Assembly (NCBI RefSeq): GCF_042432825.1
Contig: NZ_JBHLWN010000081.1
Span: 1 to 46,218, forward strand
DNA from: Gordoniibacillus chartarius
GTDB taxonomy: Bacteria; Bacillota; Bacilli; Paenibacillales; NBRC-103111
Direction: 5' to 3'
DNA: 46,218 nt
Shown here: one piece after another, positions 1 through 7,002 of the stretch
Layout of the letters: each line of letters opens with the position of its first letter
How positions within the stretch are numbered: position 1 is the stretch's first letter
Made by a program: the position numbers and the translations under genes
The notes under the pieces: model-generated
The model's database searches: none
What the model saw: only the letters and a program-made list of their open reading frames with translations
Told to the model about the DNA's origin: nothing

Positions 1-61
1 ACCTTTCTATTAATTCCATTTTAATAGGTTTGAGAGTTTACACAAAGAATTTTACAGCCTC
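1..61. mobile_element. Terminal end of an insertion sequence (left boundary copy)
   Basis: Bases 2-61 are the exact reverse complement of bases 46159-46218. The two copies diverge immediately inside the window, with CCGG following here and AGCA following the other, so the junction at base 61 is an element end. The tip reads GAGGCTGTAAAATTC going into the element, followed by TTTGTGTAAAC, which resembles IS256/Mutator-family termini. No transposase is present because the window stops inside the element. The IS assignment is strong; the family is inference from terminal sequence style. Confidence 0.72.
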
Positions 62-93
62 CCGGCTAGCGGCGTATCCCGCGTTCGTTCCTA

Positions 94-369
94 TCAATTG
101 TGCTTGGAGACTAAGAGCTTTCTATTGTAGAGGAAAGACTGACCCTCCCTGCGTCCATAAATAACGGTTCCTGGCGGATTTATTATACGTAATTTCTTGC
201 TCAAATGGAAAATAGCGGATCCCCAGGGTCTTATTTTTCGCAAAACCCCTTGAATTCGTTCGTTTTCTGGGGTTTCGTTTCGAATAAGAGACTGGAAATC
301 CGCTATTTTCTTAGACATCCGAGATTTTAATAAAATAACTCCCTGAAAATCCGCTATTGATTCGCCCAC
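94..369 (-). repeat. Short dispersed-type repeat element with iterated AATCCGCTATT motif
   Basis: This AT-richer stretch holds three copies of a motif near GAAAATCCGCTATT: at about 344-358 and 294-308 in one orientation, and inverted at about 207-221. A 91-codon reading frame on the minus strand spans it, and the motif is what makes it repeat the peptide IADFQ. The frame has no clear ribosome binding site and looks repeat-derived rather than selected as protein. I recall similar IADF-containing small ORFs as common intergenic repeats in Paenibacillus, but that is memory and unchecked. A genuine small gene is possible and less likely. Confidence 0.45.
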
Positions 370-435
370 CCCCGTACGACACTTTCACCCTCACACGCCG
401 CTCTTCATTAACGTAACGGCTTGCTGTCGATCCGC

Positions 436-720
436 TCATAGCCGTGTGCCGGCTCTGCCGTCGTTCCCTCACAGCCGTGCGCCCTCCATACCTGCAGACC
501 CCCACGTCAGAGCACCCACCATACCTCGTTTCCCCACAGCCGTGCGCCCGCCATACCTGCAGACCCCCACGGCAGTGCCACCCACCACATCCTCAGTCCC
601 CCACGGCAGTGCCACCCACCATACCCTCAGTCCCCCACGGCAGTGCCACCCACCATACCCTCGGTCCCCCACGGCAGTGCCACCCGCCATACCCTCGGAC
701 CCCCACAGCCGTGCGCCCGC
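436..720. repeat. Tandem minisatellite, unit about 34 bp, roughly eight copies
   Basis: Aligning the shared CCCCCAC core gives core positions near 438, 471, 504, 536, 569, 603, 637, 671 and 705. The period is 32-33 bp at the left and exactly 34 bp from 569 onward. The right-hand units (CCCCCACGGCAGTGCCACCC plus ACCATACCCTC-type sequence) are nearly identical and the left ones are degenerate. Because 34 is not a multiple of three, the reading frame rotates in every unit and the proline-rich ORFs here are not credible genes. There are no unique spacers, so it is not a CRISPR. The array lies just downstream of the 740-1078 gene. Confidence 0.85.
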
Positions 721-739
721 TCCCCATCGGTCCTACCGT

Positions 740-1078
740 TCAGCCGCCAACCCGCTCCGCCACCGGACGGCCGTCGGCATCCAAGACCAGCCGATACGAC
801 GGGTCGTTCTTCAGCTTCACGTTCCCCATCTTCATTGCCGGCTCGCTAAGCTCAACAACATCCCACTCAGCCGGGTCCAACGATACCAACGACTCGGCGG
901 GCACACCCGCCCTGACTCCGACTGCAACCGCACGCTCCTCCAGCCAAGCCGAAGCCTCTTCGCGCGCCGCCTCCTCCTGCTCCCAAAATTTGACCCCATA
1001 ATAAGCCAGCTGGTAATGATTCACCAGGATACATGTGTAAATTTGAGCTGTTTCGCGATGCTTCAATACAAACGGCAT
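740..1078 (-). CDS. Conserved-looking hypothetical protein, 112 aa
   Basis: I do not recognise the family. The protein starts MPFVLKHRETAQIYTC, has an acidic, Glu/Ala-rich middle (about residues 33-50) and ends with a basic-to-acidic segment. There is no membrane span or signal peptide. The ATG at 1078 is preceded by GGAAGGGAG ten bases upstream. The longer open frame reaching to 1513 runs antiframe through the neighbouring oxidoreductase gene and was rejected as a start. It lies about 100 bp downstream of that oxidoreductase, separated by a terminator-like hairpin, so it may be a separate unit or low readthrough. Its stop falls right at the edge of the minisatellite. Confidence 0.62.
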   Translation of the reverse strand: MPFVLKHRETAQIYTCILVNHYQLAYYGVKFWEQEEAAREEASAWLEERAVAVGVRAGVPAESLVSLDPAEWDVVELSEPAMKMGNVKLKNDPSYRLVLDADGRPVAERVGG

Positions 1079-1131
1079 GTCCGCACGACTCCCTTCCGTC
1101 TCCCCCAAATAAACTTCTATAACGTCCCAGC

Positions 1132-1168
1132 AAAGAAGCCGGCCGCCCTCATCGGGCGCGCCGGCCTC
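1132..1168 (-). terminator. GC-rich hairpin after the 2-oxoacid oxidoreductase operon
   Basis: Read on the minus strand, GAGGCCGGCGCGCCC pairs with GGGCGGCCGGC across a short GATGA loop and is followed by TTCTTT. It sits 9 bases beyond the stop of the alpha/beta gene, as expected for an intrinsic terminator. The U-tract is short. Confidence 0.6.
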
Positions 1169-1176
1169 ACGCAAAC

Positions 1177-3483
1177 TTACAGGAACTCGTTCTCGTGCTT
1201 CGCCTTCAAGATACTCCAGCGGCGCTCGACTTCCTTCTCGAACAGCTTGAGCGCTTCTTCGTACTCCGGCTTGCCCATGTGCTTTGTCTTGCCCATCATT
1301 TTCAGCCAGTCGCCGAGCGGCACCTTCTTGTTCTTCTCTTCCGGGTTGTACGTAATGTTCGTCACGCCGTGCTCCACTTCGTAGAGCGGGAAGAAGCAGG
1401 AGTTGACCGCTTGCTCGATGATCGTGGAGCCGTCCTGATCCTCCGACAGCCAGTTGAGCGGGCAGGTGATCAAGATTTTGCCGTAGACGAGACCCTCGTT
1501 CTGGGCATACCACTGCGCCTTCGCCGCCTTCTTCACAAGGTCCTGCGGGAACGCTTCGGCGCCTGTGAACACGTACGGGATATGCGTAGCGGCCATAATT
1601 TGCGCCGTATCCTTGTGGTGGAACGTCTTGCCCCCCTGATGCTTGCCGACGTTGGACGTCGACGTGCGGTGGCCGAGCGGTGTCGAGTAGGACAGCTGAG
1701 CGCCGGTGTTCATGTAGCCCTCGTTATCGTACTCGAGAATGATCATGCGATGGTTACGGAGCGCCGCACCGATCGCAGGTCCCATACCGATATCCATGCC
1801 GCCGTCGCCGGTAATCATCACGAACGTGAAGTCGTCCTTGAGGCCGAGCTCGTCAAGCTCCCCGCGGCGCTTGCGCTCCCAGAACATTTCGACGACGCCG
1901 GACAGCGTAGCCGCTCCGTTCTGAAACAGGTTGTGGATATAGGTGGCCTTGTGGGCGGAGTACGGATAGCCCGTCGTAACGACCATCGCGCAGCCGGTAT
2001 GGTACAGTGCGACGATATCGCCCTCGATCCCTTTGAAGAACAGCTCCAAGCCGGAGAAGATGCCGCAGCCCGGGCACGCTCCGTGCCCCGGAGCGAGCCG
2101 CTTCGGCTTCTTGGTCAAGCTGCGAAGCGGCGGAATGCGGACGTTCAGCTTGCCCGTCTCTTCATCAGGCGTAACCGTGATCAGACCTGTTCGAAGATCC
2201 TCATATTTCATCGGCTCCAGCACGCGCTTCGGCGCCTTGGCCGGGTCTCCCGGCGTATGGCCGTAGTAGTCGAACGGCTTCTCTACGAAGCCCTTCTCGA
2301 CCGCGTCGATAGCGAATTGGAACATGTTATGGCCGTCTTCGGCGTAGAAGTCTTTGCCGCCGAGACCGTAAATGCGGGAAATGACCATCGTGTCTTTCAC
2401 GCCGTGCGTGAACAGCGCCGCTTTGATTTCGTTGACCATATTGCCGCCGTGGCCGCCGTACGAATCGGCGCGGTCGCCGACGGTAACGGCTTTCACGCCG
2501 CGCAGCGCTTCGGCGATCGCTTTCGCCGGGAACGGACGAATCAGGTTCGGTGCGATCGAGCCGGCCTTAATGCCCTTCTCGCGCAGCTGATCGACGACGT
2601 CCTTGATAATTTCCGAAGCGGAATTCATCAGGAATACGGCGACTTCCGCATCCTCCATGCGGTACAGGTCGAGAATCGGGTAGTCGCGGCCGGTCAGCTC
2701 AAAGTACTCCTTGCGGATGCGGTCATACACTTCCTCGGCGCGGTACATGGCCATCGACTGCTGGTAGCAGTTATTGATATAATCCGGCTCGTTCATGTAA
2801 GGTCCGACCGTAATCGGATTCTCGCGGTCCAGCGTCATCGGGAAGCCGGCCGGCGGGCGCTCTCCCACAAACGCATGAACGTCGGCGCGGTGCGCGAACG
2901 TCTGAACGCGGCGCTTCTGGTGCGAAGTGAAGTAGCCGTCGGAGGCAACGAGCACCGGCAGGCGCACTTCAGGGTCTTCGGCGAGCTTGATCGCCATAAT
3001 GTTCATATCGTACACGGCTTGCGGATCGCGGCACATCAAGATCGGCCAGCCCGTATTGAGCGCGTAGTACAGATCGGAGTGGTCGCCGTGAATATCGAGA
3101 GGGCCCGATACGGAGCGACACACCAGGTTCATGACCATCGGGAAGCGCGTTCCGGACTGCACCGGCATTTGCTCCAGCATATACAAATAACCGTTCGCGG
3201 AAGTCGCGTTGAAGACGCGGCCGCCCGCCGTCGACGCGCCGTAGCAAATACCCGCCGAGCCGTGCTCGCCGTCCGCAGGAATGAGCTTGATATCGTGCTG
3301 GCCGTTCGCTTTCATCAGATCCAGGAACTGTGCGACCTCCGTCGACGGGGAGATCGGAAAATACCCCATGACGTGGTAGTTGATTTGGTGCGCGGCGTAT
3401 GCCGCCATCTCGTTGCCGGATTCGTATACCATGCGCTGCTCGATCTTCGCTTGACCAAGCTCCCTTTTAACGTCAATGGACAT
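1177..3483 (-). CDS. 2-oxoacid:ferredoxin oxidoreductase, fused alpha and beta subunits
   Basis: 768 aa. The family oxidatively decarboxylates a 2-oxoacid (pyruvate, 2-oxoglutarate or branched) to an acyl-CoA while reducing ferredoxin. The N-terminal half (about 1-430) is the alpha part: pyrimidine-binding domain with ISPSTEVAQF and GEHGSAG, then the transketolase-C-like domain. The C-terminal part (about 470-768) is the beta part, with GHGACPGCG, HTGCAM and a later NSC supplying the four cysteines of the proximal [4Fe-4S] cluster, and the thiamine-diphosphate motif GDGGMDIGMG...N. Alpha and beta are usually separate, so this is a fusion. It is translated after the gamma/delta gene (gap 44 bp) and the two should form the complete enzyme. 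Substrate specificity cannot be read from sequence. Confidence 0.93.
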   Translation of the reverse strand: MSIDVKRELGQAKIEQRMVYESGNEMAAYAAHQINYHVMGYFPISPSTEVAQFLDLMKANGQHDIKLIPADGEHGSAGICYGASTAGGRVFNATSANGYLYMLEQMPVQSGTRFPMVMNLVCRSVSGPLDIHGDHSDLYYALNTGWPILMCRDPQAVYDMNIMAIKLAEDPEVRLPVLVASDGYFTSHQKRRVQTFAHRADVHAFVGERPPAGFPMTLDRENPITVGPYMNEPDYINNCYQQSMAMYRAEEVYDRIRKEYFELTGRDYPILDLYRMEDAEVAVFLMNSASEIIKDVVDQLREKGIKAGSIAPNLIRPFPAKAIAEALRGVKAVTVGDRADSYGGHGGNMVNEIKAALFTHGVKDTMVISRIYGLGGKDFYAEDGHNMFQFAIDAVEKGFVEKPFDYYGHTPGDPAKAPKRVLEPMKYEDLRTGLITVTPDEETGKLNVRIPPLRSLTKKPKRLAPGHGACPGCGIFSGLELFFKGIEGDIVALYHTGCAMVVTTGYPYSAHKATYIHNLFQNGAATLSGVVEMFWERKRRGELDELGLKDDFTFVMITGDGGMDIGMGPAIGAALRNHRMIILEYDNEGYMNTGAQLSYSTPLGHRTSTSNVGKHQGGKTFHHKDTAQIMAATHIPYVFTGAEAFPQDLVKKAAKAQWYAQNEGLVYGKILITCPLNWLSEDQDGSTIIEQAVNSCFFPLYEVEHGVTNITYNPEEKNKKVPLGDWLKMMGKTKHMGKPEYEEALKLFEKEVERRWSILKAKHENEFL

Positions 3484-3527
3484 GTGGGCTTAAGCCACCT
3501 TTCTTCGCATGATTCGGATTCAATCGA

Positions 3528-4532
3528 TTATTTTGCCAATGCAAAACGATGAGGCACACGATGCGCATCCGCGTAGCCTTCTACCTCGCGGTTCGAGCTG
3601 AGCGCTTCCGTCGGGCAAGCCTGAACGCATTTCAGGCAGCCTTTGCAATATTGGTAGTCAATGCCCTGCAGGAACATTTGCGGCCTGCCCTTCTTGTCCG
3701 GCTGCTCGTCCCAGACGAAGCAGAAATCCGGACACACGTTGTCGCAAGCAGCGCAATGAATACATTTGTCGTCGGCAAAATGCGGCATCATCCCGGCGCG
3801 GGAGATGCTGAGATCTTTCAGGATCGAGTTGCCCGGATTCGTAATAACGCCCCCGATCGGCTGCGTCTCGTAGCCGAGAATAGGGGTATCGTGACGGACG
3901 AATGCCGGCATCGACTCTCCTTCGCCCAAGGTGAACGTTTGGAACTTCACCTCGTTGTAACCCCTTTCAAACGTGCGTATTGCAGGCTGAACCGCTTGCG
4001 GATATTTCTTCTCCAGCGATTTGCGGATAACGCCCTTCATATATTCGGGATCGAGGAACTCGCACATGCGGAACAAGCCGCCGAGCATCGCCATGTTGAC
4101 GCGGTTTTTCTCCTCCAGAGAAATGCCGGTTGCATCAACAACGGCGATCGTACCGCCGATCAGCTTCAGGTTTTGTTTTAGCTCTTCAGGTGCTTTGGTC
4201 GAATTGACAAGTACAATGCTGTCTTCATATATCCCGCTTACTACGTTAATCGTCTTCGCTAACGCTTCATGGAACACGCCCACAACATGAGGACGTTCGA
4301 TCGGAGAGGTATCACGGATGTTGGTGTCAATGTCGCAGAAGCGAATGTGCGCTTTTACCGCAGAGCCCTTCTTCTCGGAGCCGTACGAGGAAAAGCTGAC
4401 CCCGTTCAGGCCGACGCCCATAACGCCTGCCTCCGCCAGCATTTTGCCGGCGAGATTGGCGCCAAGACCGCCGATGGATTCCAGACGAATCTCAAAGAAG
4501 CCGAGCTCGTTCATTTTGGGTAATGTGACCAC
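3528..4532 (-). CDS. 2-oxoacid:ferredoxin oxidoreductase, fused gamma and delta subunits
   Basis: 334 aa. The N-terminal gamma domain (about 8-190) contains the ESIGGLGANLAGKML loop typical of the POR gamma family. The C-terminal delta part is an 8Fe ferredoxin-like domain with CIHCAACDNVCP and CKGCLKCVQACP, two complete CxxCxxCxxxCP cluster motifs that pass electrons to free ferredoxin. I chose the GTG at 4532 because GGAAGGGAG lies 8 bases upstream; ATG at 4514 is the alternative. The open frame extends to 4781 but that part crosses the promoter and is not protein-like. It is first in the operon with the alpha/beta gene at 1177-3483. Together the two genes encode all four classical subunits in two polypeptides. 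Confidence 0.92.
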   Translation of the reverse strand: MVTLPKMNELGFFEIRLESIGGLGANLAGKMLAEAGVMGVGLNGVSFSSYGSEKKGSAVKAHIRFCDIDTNIRDTSPIERPHVVGVFHEALAKTINVVSGIYEDSIVLVNSTKAPEELKQNLKLIGGTIAVVDATGISLEEKNRVNMAMLGGLFRMCEFLDPEYMKGVIRKSLEKKYPQAVQPAIRTFERGYNEVKFQTFTLGEGESMPAFVRHDTPILGYETQPIGGVITNPGNSILKDLSISRAGMMPHFADDKCIHCAACDNVCPDFCFVWDEQPDKKGRPQMFLQGIDYQYCKGCLKCVQACPTEALSSNREVEGYADAHRVPHRFALAK

Positions 4533-4592
4533 TCCCAAGTCTCCCTTCCATAAGTAAGCTAGTAGAACTGTGAGAAAATTAGTACTAATCCC

Positions 4593-4620
4593 ATTGTAGC
4601 AGGGAAATGCTAGGTGGCAA
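4593..4620 (-). promoter_or_regulatory. Sigma-A promoter of the 2-oxoacid oxidoreductase operon
   Basis: On the minus strand TTGCCA (4615-4620), a 16-bp spacer and TACAAT (4593-4598), with TGC just before the -10 hexamer (extended -10). It lies about 60 bp upstream of the GTG at 4532. A perfect palindrome TTAGTACTAA lies just downstream, near the expected transcription start. Confidence 0.7.
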
Positions 4621-4658
4621 CCATTTTTTGCCCAGATTATATATAAGCAAATCTTATA

Positions 4659-4672
4659 TGGTAGCGCTCTCA
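4659..4672. promoter_or_regulatory. Candidate catabolite-response element (cre)
   Basis: TGGTAGCGCTCTCA, read on the other strand as TGAGAGCGCTACCA, matches the CcpA consensus TGWNANCGNTNWCA at 13 of 14 positions. It lies about 40 bp upstream of the -35 of the oxidoreductase operon and within the shared divergent region with the Gfo/Idh gene. At this upstream position CcpA could activate the former or repress the latter. The 302-bp divergent region (4533-4834) holds this site, the promoter above and no further gene. Confidence 0.45.
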
Positions 4673-4834
4673 AATAAATATGTTTATGCATGGACATCCA
4701 TACCAAGATCGCATTCATACTCGCCACAATTGCATAGCGAAATCGCTTTCGGTTCACGATAAAATAGATTTGTCGTTCCAATCTTCACCAATCGCTAATG
4801 GACTACATCTACAATAAGAATGGAGAGCGGTATC

Positions 4835-5875
4835 ATGAAGCCTTATCGAATCGCCGTCGCGGGCTGCGGCGGCATGGCCAACGCTTGGGTGGAATACGCT
4901 GTAAGCCGGACCGATGCGGAGATCGTCGCTCTGGCGGACATTCGGCTTGAGGCCGCACAAGCGATGGCGGAGCGTCACGGCTTGTCCTGCCCCGTCTTCA
5001 CGGATATCGAATCGGCTATTCGGGAGAGCGGCGCCAACGTTGTATTCGACGTCACGATTCCCGCCAGCCACCACCATATCGGCGCGACTGCGCTTCGGCT
5101 CGGCTGCCATGTGATGGGCGAGAAGCCGATGGCGGCGACAATGGAGGAAGCGAGAGACCTGCTTCATGTAGCGGAGCAAACCGGCCGCTCGCTGTCCGTT
5201 ATGCAAAACCGCCGCTTCAATGCGGGCATCCGCGCTTTCCGCAGCATCATCGAGAGCGGAACGATCGGGAAAGTCGGTTACGTTGGCGCCGATTTTTTCC
5301 TGGGACCGCATTTTGGGGGCTTCAGGGAGCAGATGGATAGTCCGCTCGTGCTCGACATGGCGATCCATACGTTCGATCAAGCCCGTTTCCTGACCGGAGC
5401 GAATCCCGCCACCGTGTATTGCCACGAATTCAATCCGGCCGGCTCCTGGTACGCCGGCAACGCGGCCGCGATATGTATATTTGAAATGTCCGACGGCTCC
5501 GTCTTCTGTTACCGCGGCTCGTGGTGCGCGGAGGGTGCGCCGACGTCGTGGGAGGCGTCATGGCGGATCACCGGCGAACGGGGGACCGCCATTTGGGACG
5601 GCCGGCAGCTCCCCTATGCCGAGATCGTATCCCCCGAACAGCAGCCGGGCAAGTTTATTAAAGATTACAAGAAGGTGGAGCCGGAGCCGGGCTGGAACGG
5701 ACGGGAAGGCCACCAGGGCTGCCTGGACGACATGTTCGCGGCACTTGCGGAGAATCGCCCTGCCGAGACAGCCGGAAGCGATAATATCCAAAGCATGGCG
5801 ATGGTGCTCGCCGCGCTGGAGAGCGCCCGAACCGGGCAGAAGGTCGATGTGCGGCAATTTATCCGGGAGGGTTGA
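4835..5875 (+). CDS. Gfo/Idh/MocA-family NAD(P)-dependent oxidoreductase
   Basis: 346 aa, usual family length. The N-terminal Rossmann domain starts RIAVAGCGGMANAW (GxGxxA-type dinucleotide site). GEKPMA near residue 95 is the conserved EKP motif whose lysine contacts substrate and cofactor, and the C-terminal half is the alpha/beta substrate domain (FGGFREQMDSPLVLDMAIHTFD). Members oxidise or reduce sugars, inositols or sugar acids. ATG at 4835 is preferred over ATG at 4820 because GGAGAG sits 7 bases upstream and the first residues then match the family start. It is divergent from the oxidoreductase operon and monocistronic, ending at a bidirectional terminator. The substrate is unknown; the sugar-rich neighbourhood suggests a carbohydrate. 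Confidence 0.88.
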   Translation: MKPYRIAVAGCGGMANAWVEYAVSRTDAEIVALADIRLEAAQAMAERHGLSCPVFTDIESAIRESGANVVFDVTIPASHHHIGATALRLGCHVMGEKPMAATMEEARDLLHVAEQTGRSLSVMQNRRFNAGIRAFRSIIESGTIGKVGYVGADFFLGPHFGGFREQMDSPLVLDMAIHTFDQARFLTGANPATVYCHEFNPAGSWYAGNAAAICIFEMSDGSVFCYRGSWCAEGAPTSWEASWRITGERGTAIWDGRQLPYAEIVSPEQQPGKFIKDYKKVEPEPGWNGREGHQGCLDDMFAALAENRPAETAGSDNIQSMAMVLAALESARTGQKVDVRQFIREG

Positions 5876-5897
5876 GCGGAGCCATACGCCACAGCGC

Positions 5898-5934
5898 AAA
5901 GAAGCCCGTCTCCGCAAGGAGGCCGGGCTTCTTT
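5898..5934. terminator. Bidirectional intrinsic terminator between Gfo/Idh gene and zur-like gene
   Basis: AAAGAAGCCCGTCTCC, GCAA loop, GGAGGCCGGGCTTCTTT: a long near-perfect stem with A-run on the left and T-run on the right. It therefore serves the plus-strand gene ending at 5875 and the minus-strand gene ending at 5939. Confidence 0.85.
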
Positions 5935-5938
5935 GCTA

Positions 5939-6418
5939 TTACTGGGATTCCCCGGAATGCGGCAGCTTCGCGCAAGCCGGGCAATATCCGAATATTTCGA
6001 AGCGATGGTGCAAAATCTCGTAGCCGCCCGGCAGCACGGCCGGATCGGGCATCGGACAATAATCCAGCGGCAGCGTCTTCTCGCATTGCACGCATATCAA
6101 ATGATGATGATGATGGTTATGGCAGCTGGCCCGGAATTTCAGCCCGTCGTTCAGGTGCACTTGCTCGAGCACGCCCATCTCGCTCAGCAGCCGCAAGTTG
6201 CGGTAGATCGTATCGAAGCTGACGCCGGGGTATTGGGCCCGCATCGCTTCATACACATCCTTGGGGGCCAAATATCCCCCCGCTTCCGCGAACAGCTTCG
6301 CAAGCGAGCGCCGCTGCTCGGTAATGCGCCATCCCTTCGAGCTCATGGCGCGAATAATTTCATCTATCGTGTGCTTATGATCGTGTTCACGGTCATTGTC
6401 GTGTGATTGCATCGACAT
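5939..6418 (-). CDS. zur: Fur-family metalloregulator, probably zinc-responsive (Zur-like)
   Basis: 159 aa DNA-binding repressor of the Fur superfamily. The N terminus is His/Asp-rich (DNDREHDHKHT), then comes a winged helix (about 20-90) with GVSFDTIYRNLRLL as recognition helix region. The C-terminal dimerisation domain has a run HNHHHHH followed by CVQC and, near the end, CPAC, the two CxxC pairs of the structural zinc site. The His-rich metal region favours Zur over PerR, but Fur/Zur/PerR cannot be separated with certainty. ATG at 6418 follows GAGGGG by 7 bases. It is alone on its transcript; no znuABC transporter is adjacent in this window. Confidence 0.82.
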   Translation of the reverse strand: MSMQSHDNDREHDHKHTIDEIIRAMSSKGWRITEQRRSLAKLFAEAGGYLAPKDVYEAMRAQYPGVSFDTIYRNLRLLSEMGVLEQVHLNDGLKFRASCHNHHHHHLICVQCEKTLPLDYCPMPDPAVLPGGYEILHHRFEIFGYCPACAKLPHSGESQ

Positions 6419-6500
6419 GCGGGTTCCCCTCGTTCTTCAACAAGTATAGTTTCATACTGCCGCAAAACGAGCCCGTTCGTCAAGTTACCCCTCTTCACGA

Positions 6501-6965
6501 TCATTTCAGCGGCTTTCCTTGCGCCAGCAGCTCCATCGCTTTCGCGATGCGGGACGCCCGCGTCACCGCCCGTTTCGCCGCTTCAATCCAAACGACATAT
6601 TCCTTCTGCCGCGAATAGCTCATCCGCGTGAACGCCTCATTCGCCTCGGCCTGCTTGGCGAGCGCAGCCGCCATATCGTCCGGCACCTCGACCGTACGCA
6701 CTTCATCATCGCGCTCCAGCTCCACTTCCACCGAATCGCCCGACTGAACGCCGAGCCGGTCCCGAATATCGCCGGGCACAACCAAAATATGAAGTCCGCC
6801 GCCCTGCGGCATCAGCGAGCTGCGGAACGGCACGCCGCCGATCGTCCCCTTGACGGGCACGCGCGTCCGGACACCGAATTCCTCCTCTACGGCGAACGGC
6901 ACGTTCAAATAAGTCCACGTCCCCGTCCCGGGCGGACGAATCAGCTCTGCTACAAACTTCTTCAT
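6501..6965 (-). CDS. DUF1905 / YdeI (OmpD-associated)-like protein
   Basis: 154 aa. The first about 95 residues form the DUF1905 beta-barrel-like module (TWTYLNVPF, FRSSLMPQGGGLHILVV, GDSVEVELERDDE). The last about 55 residues are the YdeI/OmdA helical tail (FTRMSYSRQKEYVVWIEAAK). Relatives are often labelled bacteriocin-protection proteins on weak evidence, so I give no function. AGGAG lies 7 bases upstream of the ATG. It stands between zur and lacZ on the same strand, with 37 bp to the lacZ stop, and may be cotranscribed with lacZ at low level since no terminator is visible between them. Confidence 0.8.
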   Translation of the reverse strand: MKKFVAELIRPPGTGTWTYLNVPFAVEEEFGVRTRVPVKGTIGGVPFRSSLMPQGGGLHILVVPGDIRDRLGVQSGDSVEVELERDDEVRTVEVPDDMAAALAKQAEANEAFTRMSYSRQKEYVVWIEAAKRAVTRASRIAKAMELLAQGKPLK

Positions 6966-7002
6966 AGGAGCACTCCTAACCTGACATCCGTTTGCTCCCA
7001 GT

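Noticed and set aside
436..720. Possible CRISPR array
   Set aside because: Units are contiguous with no unique spacers and no cas genes are present.
444..1384. Proline-rich plus-strand ORFs of 185 and 312 codons
   Set aside because: They arise from the 34-bp tandem repeat read in different frames, lack ribosome binding sites and run into the antisense of real genes.
1195..3552. 785-codon plus-strand ORF
   Set aside because: Exact antisense of the alpha/beta oxidoreductase gene; composition (Arg/His/Leu/Val-rich) is typical of a high-GC shadow frame.
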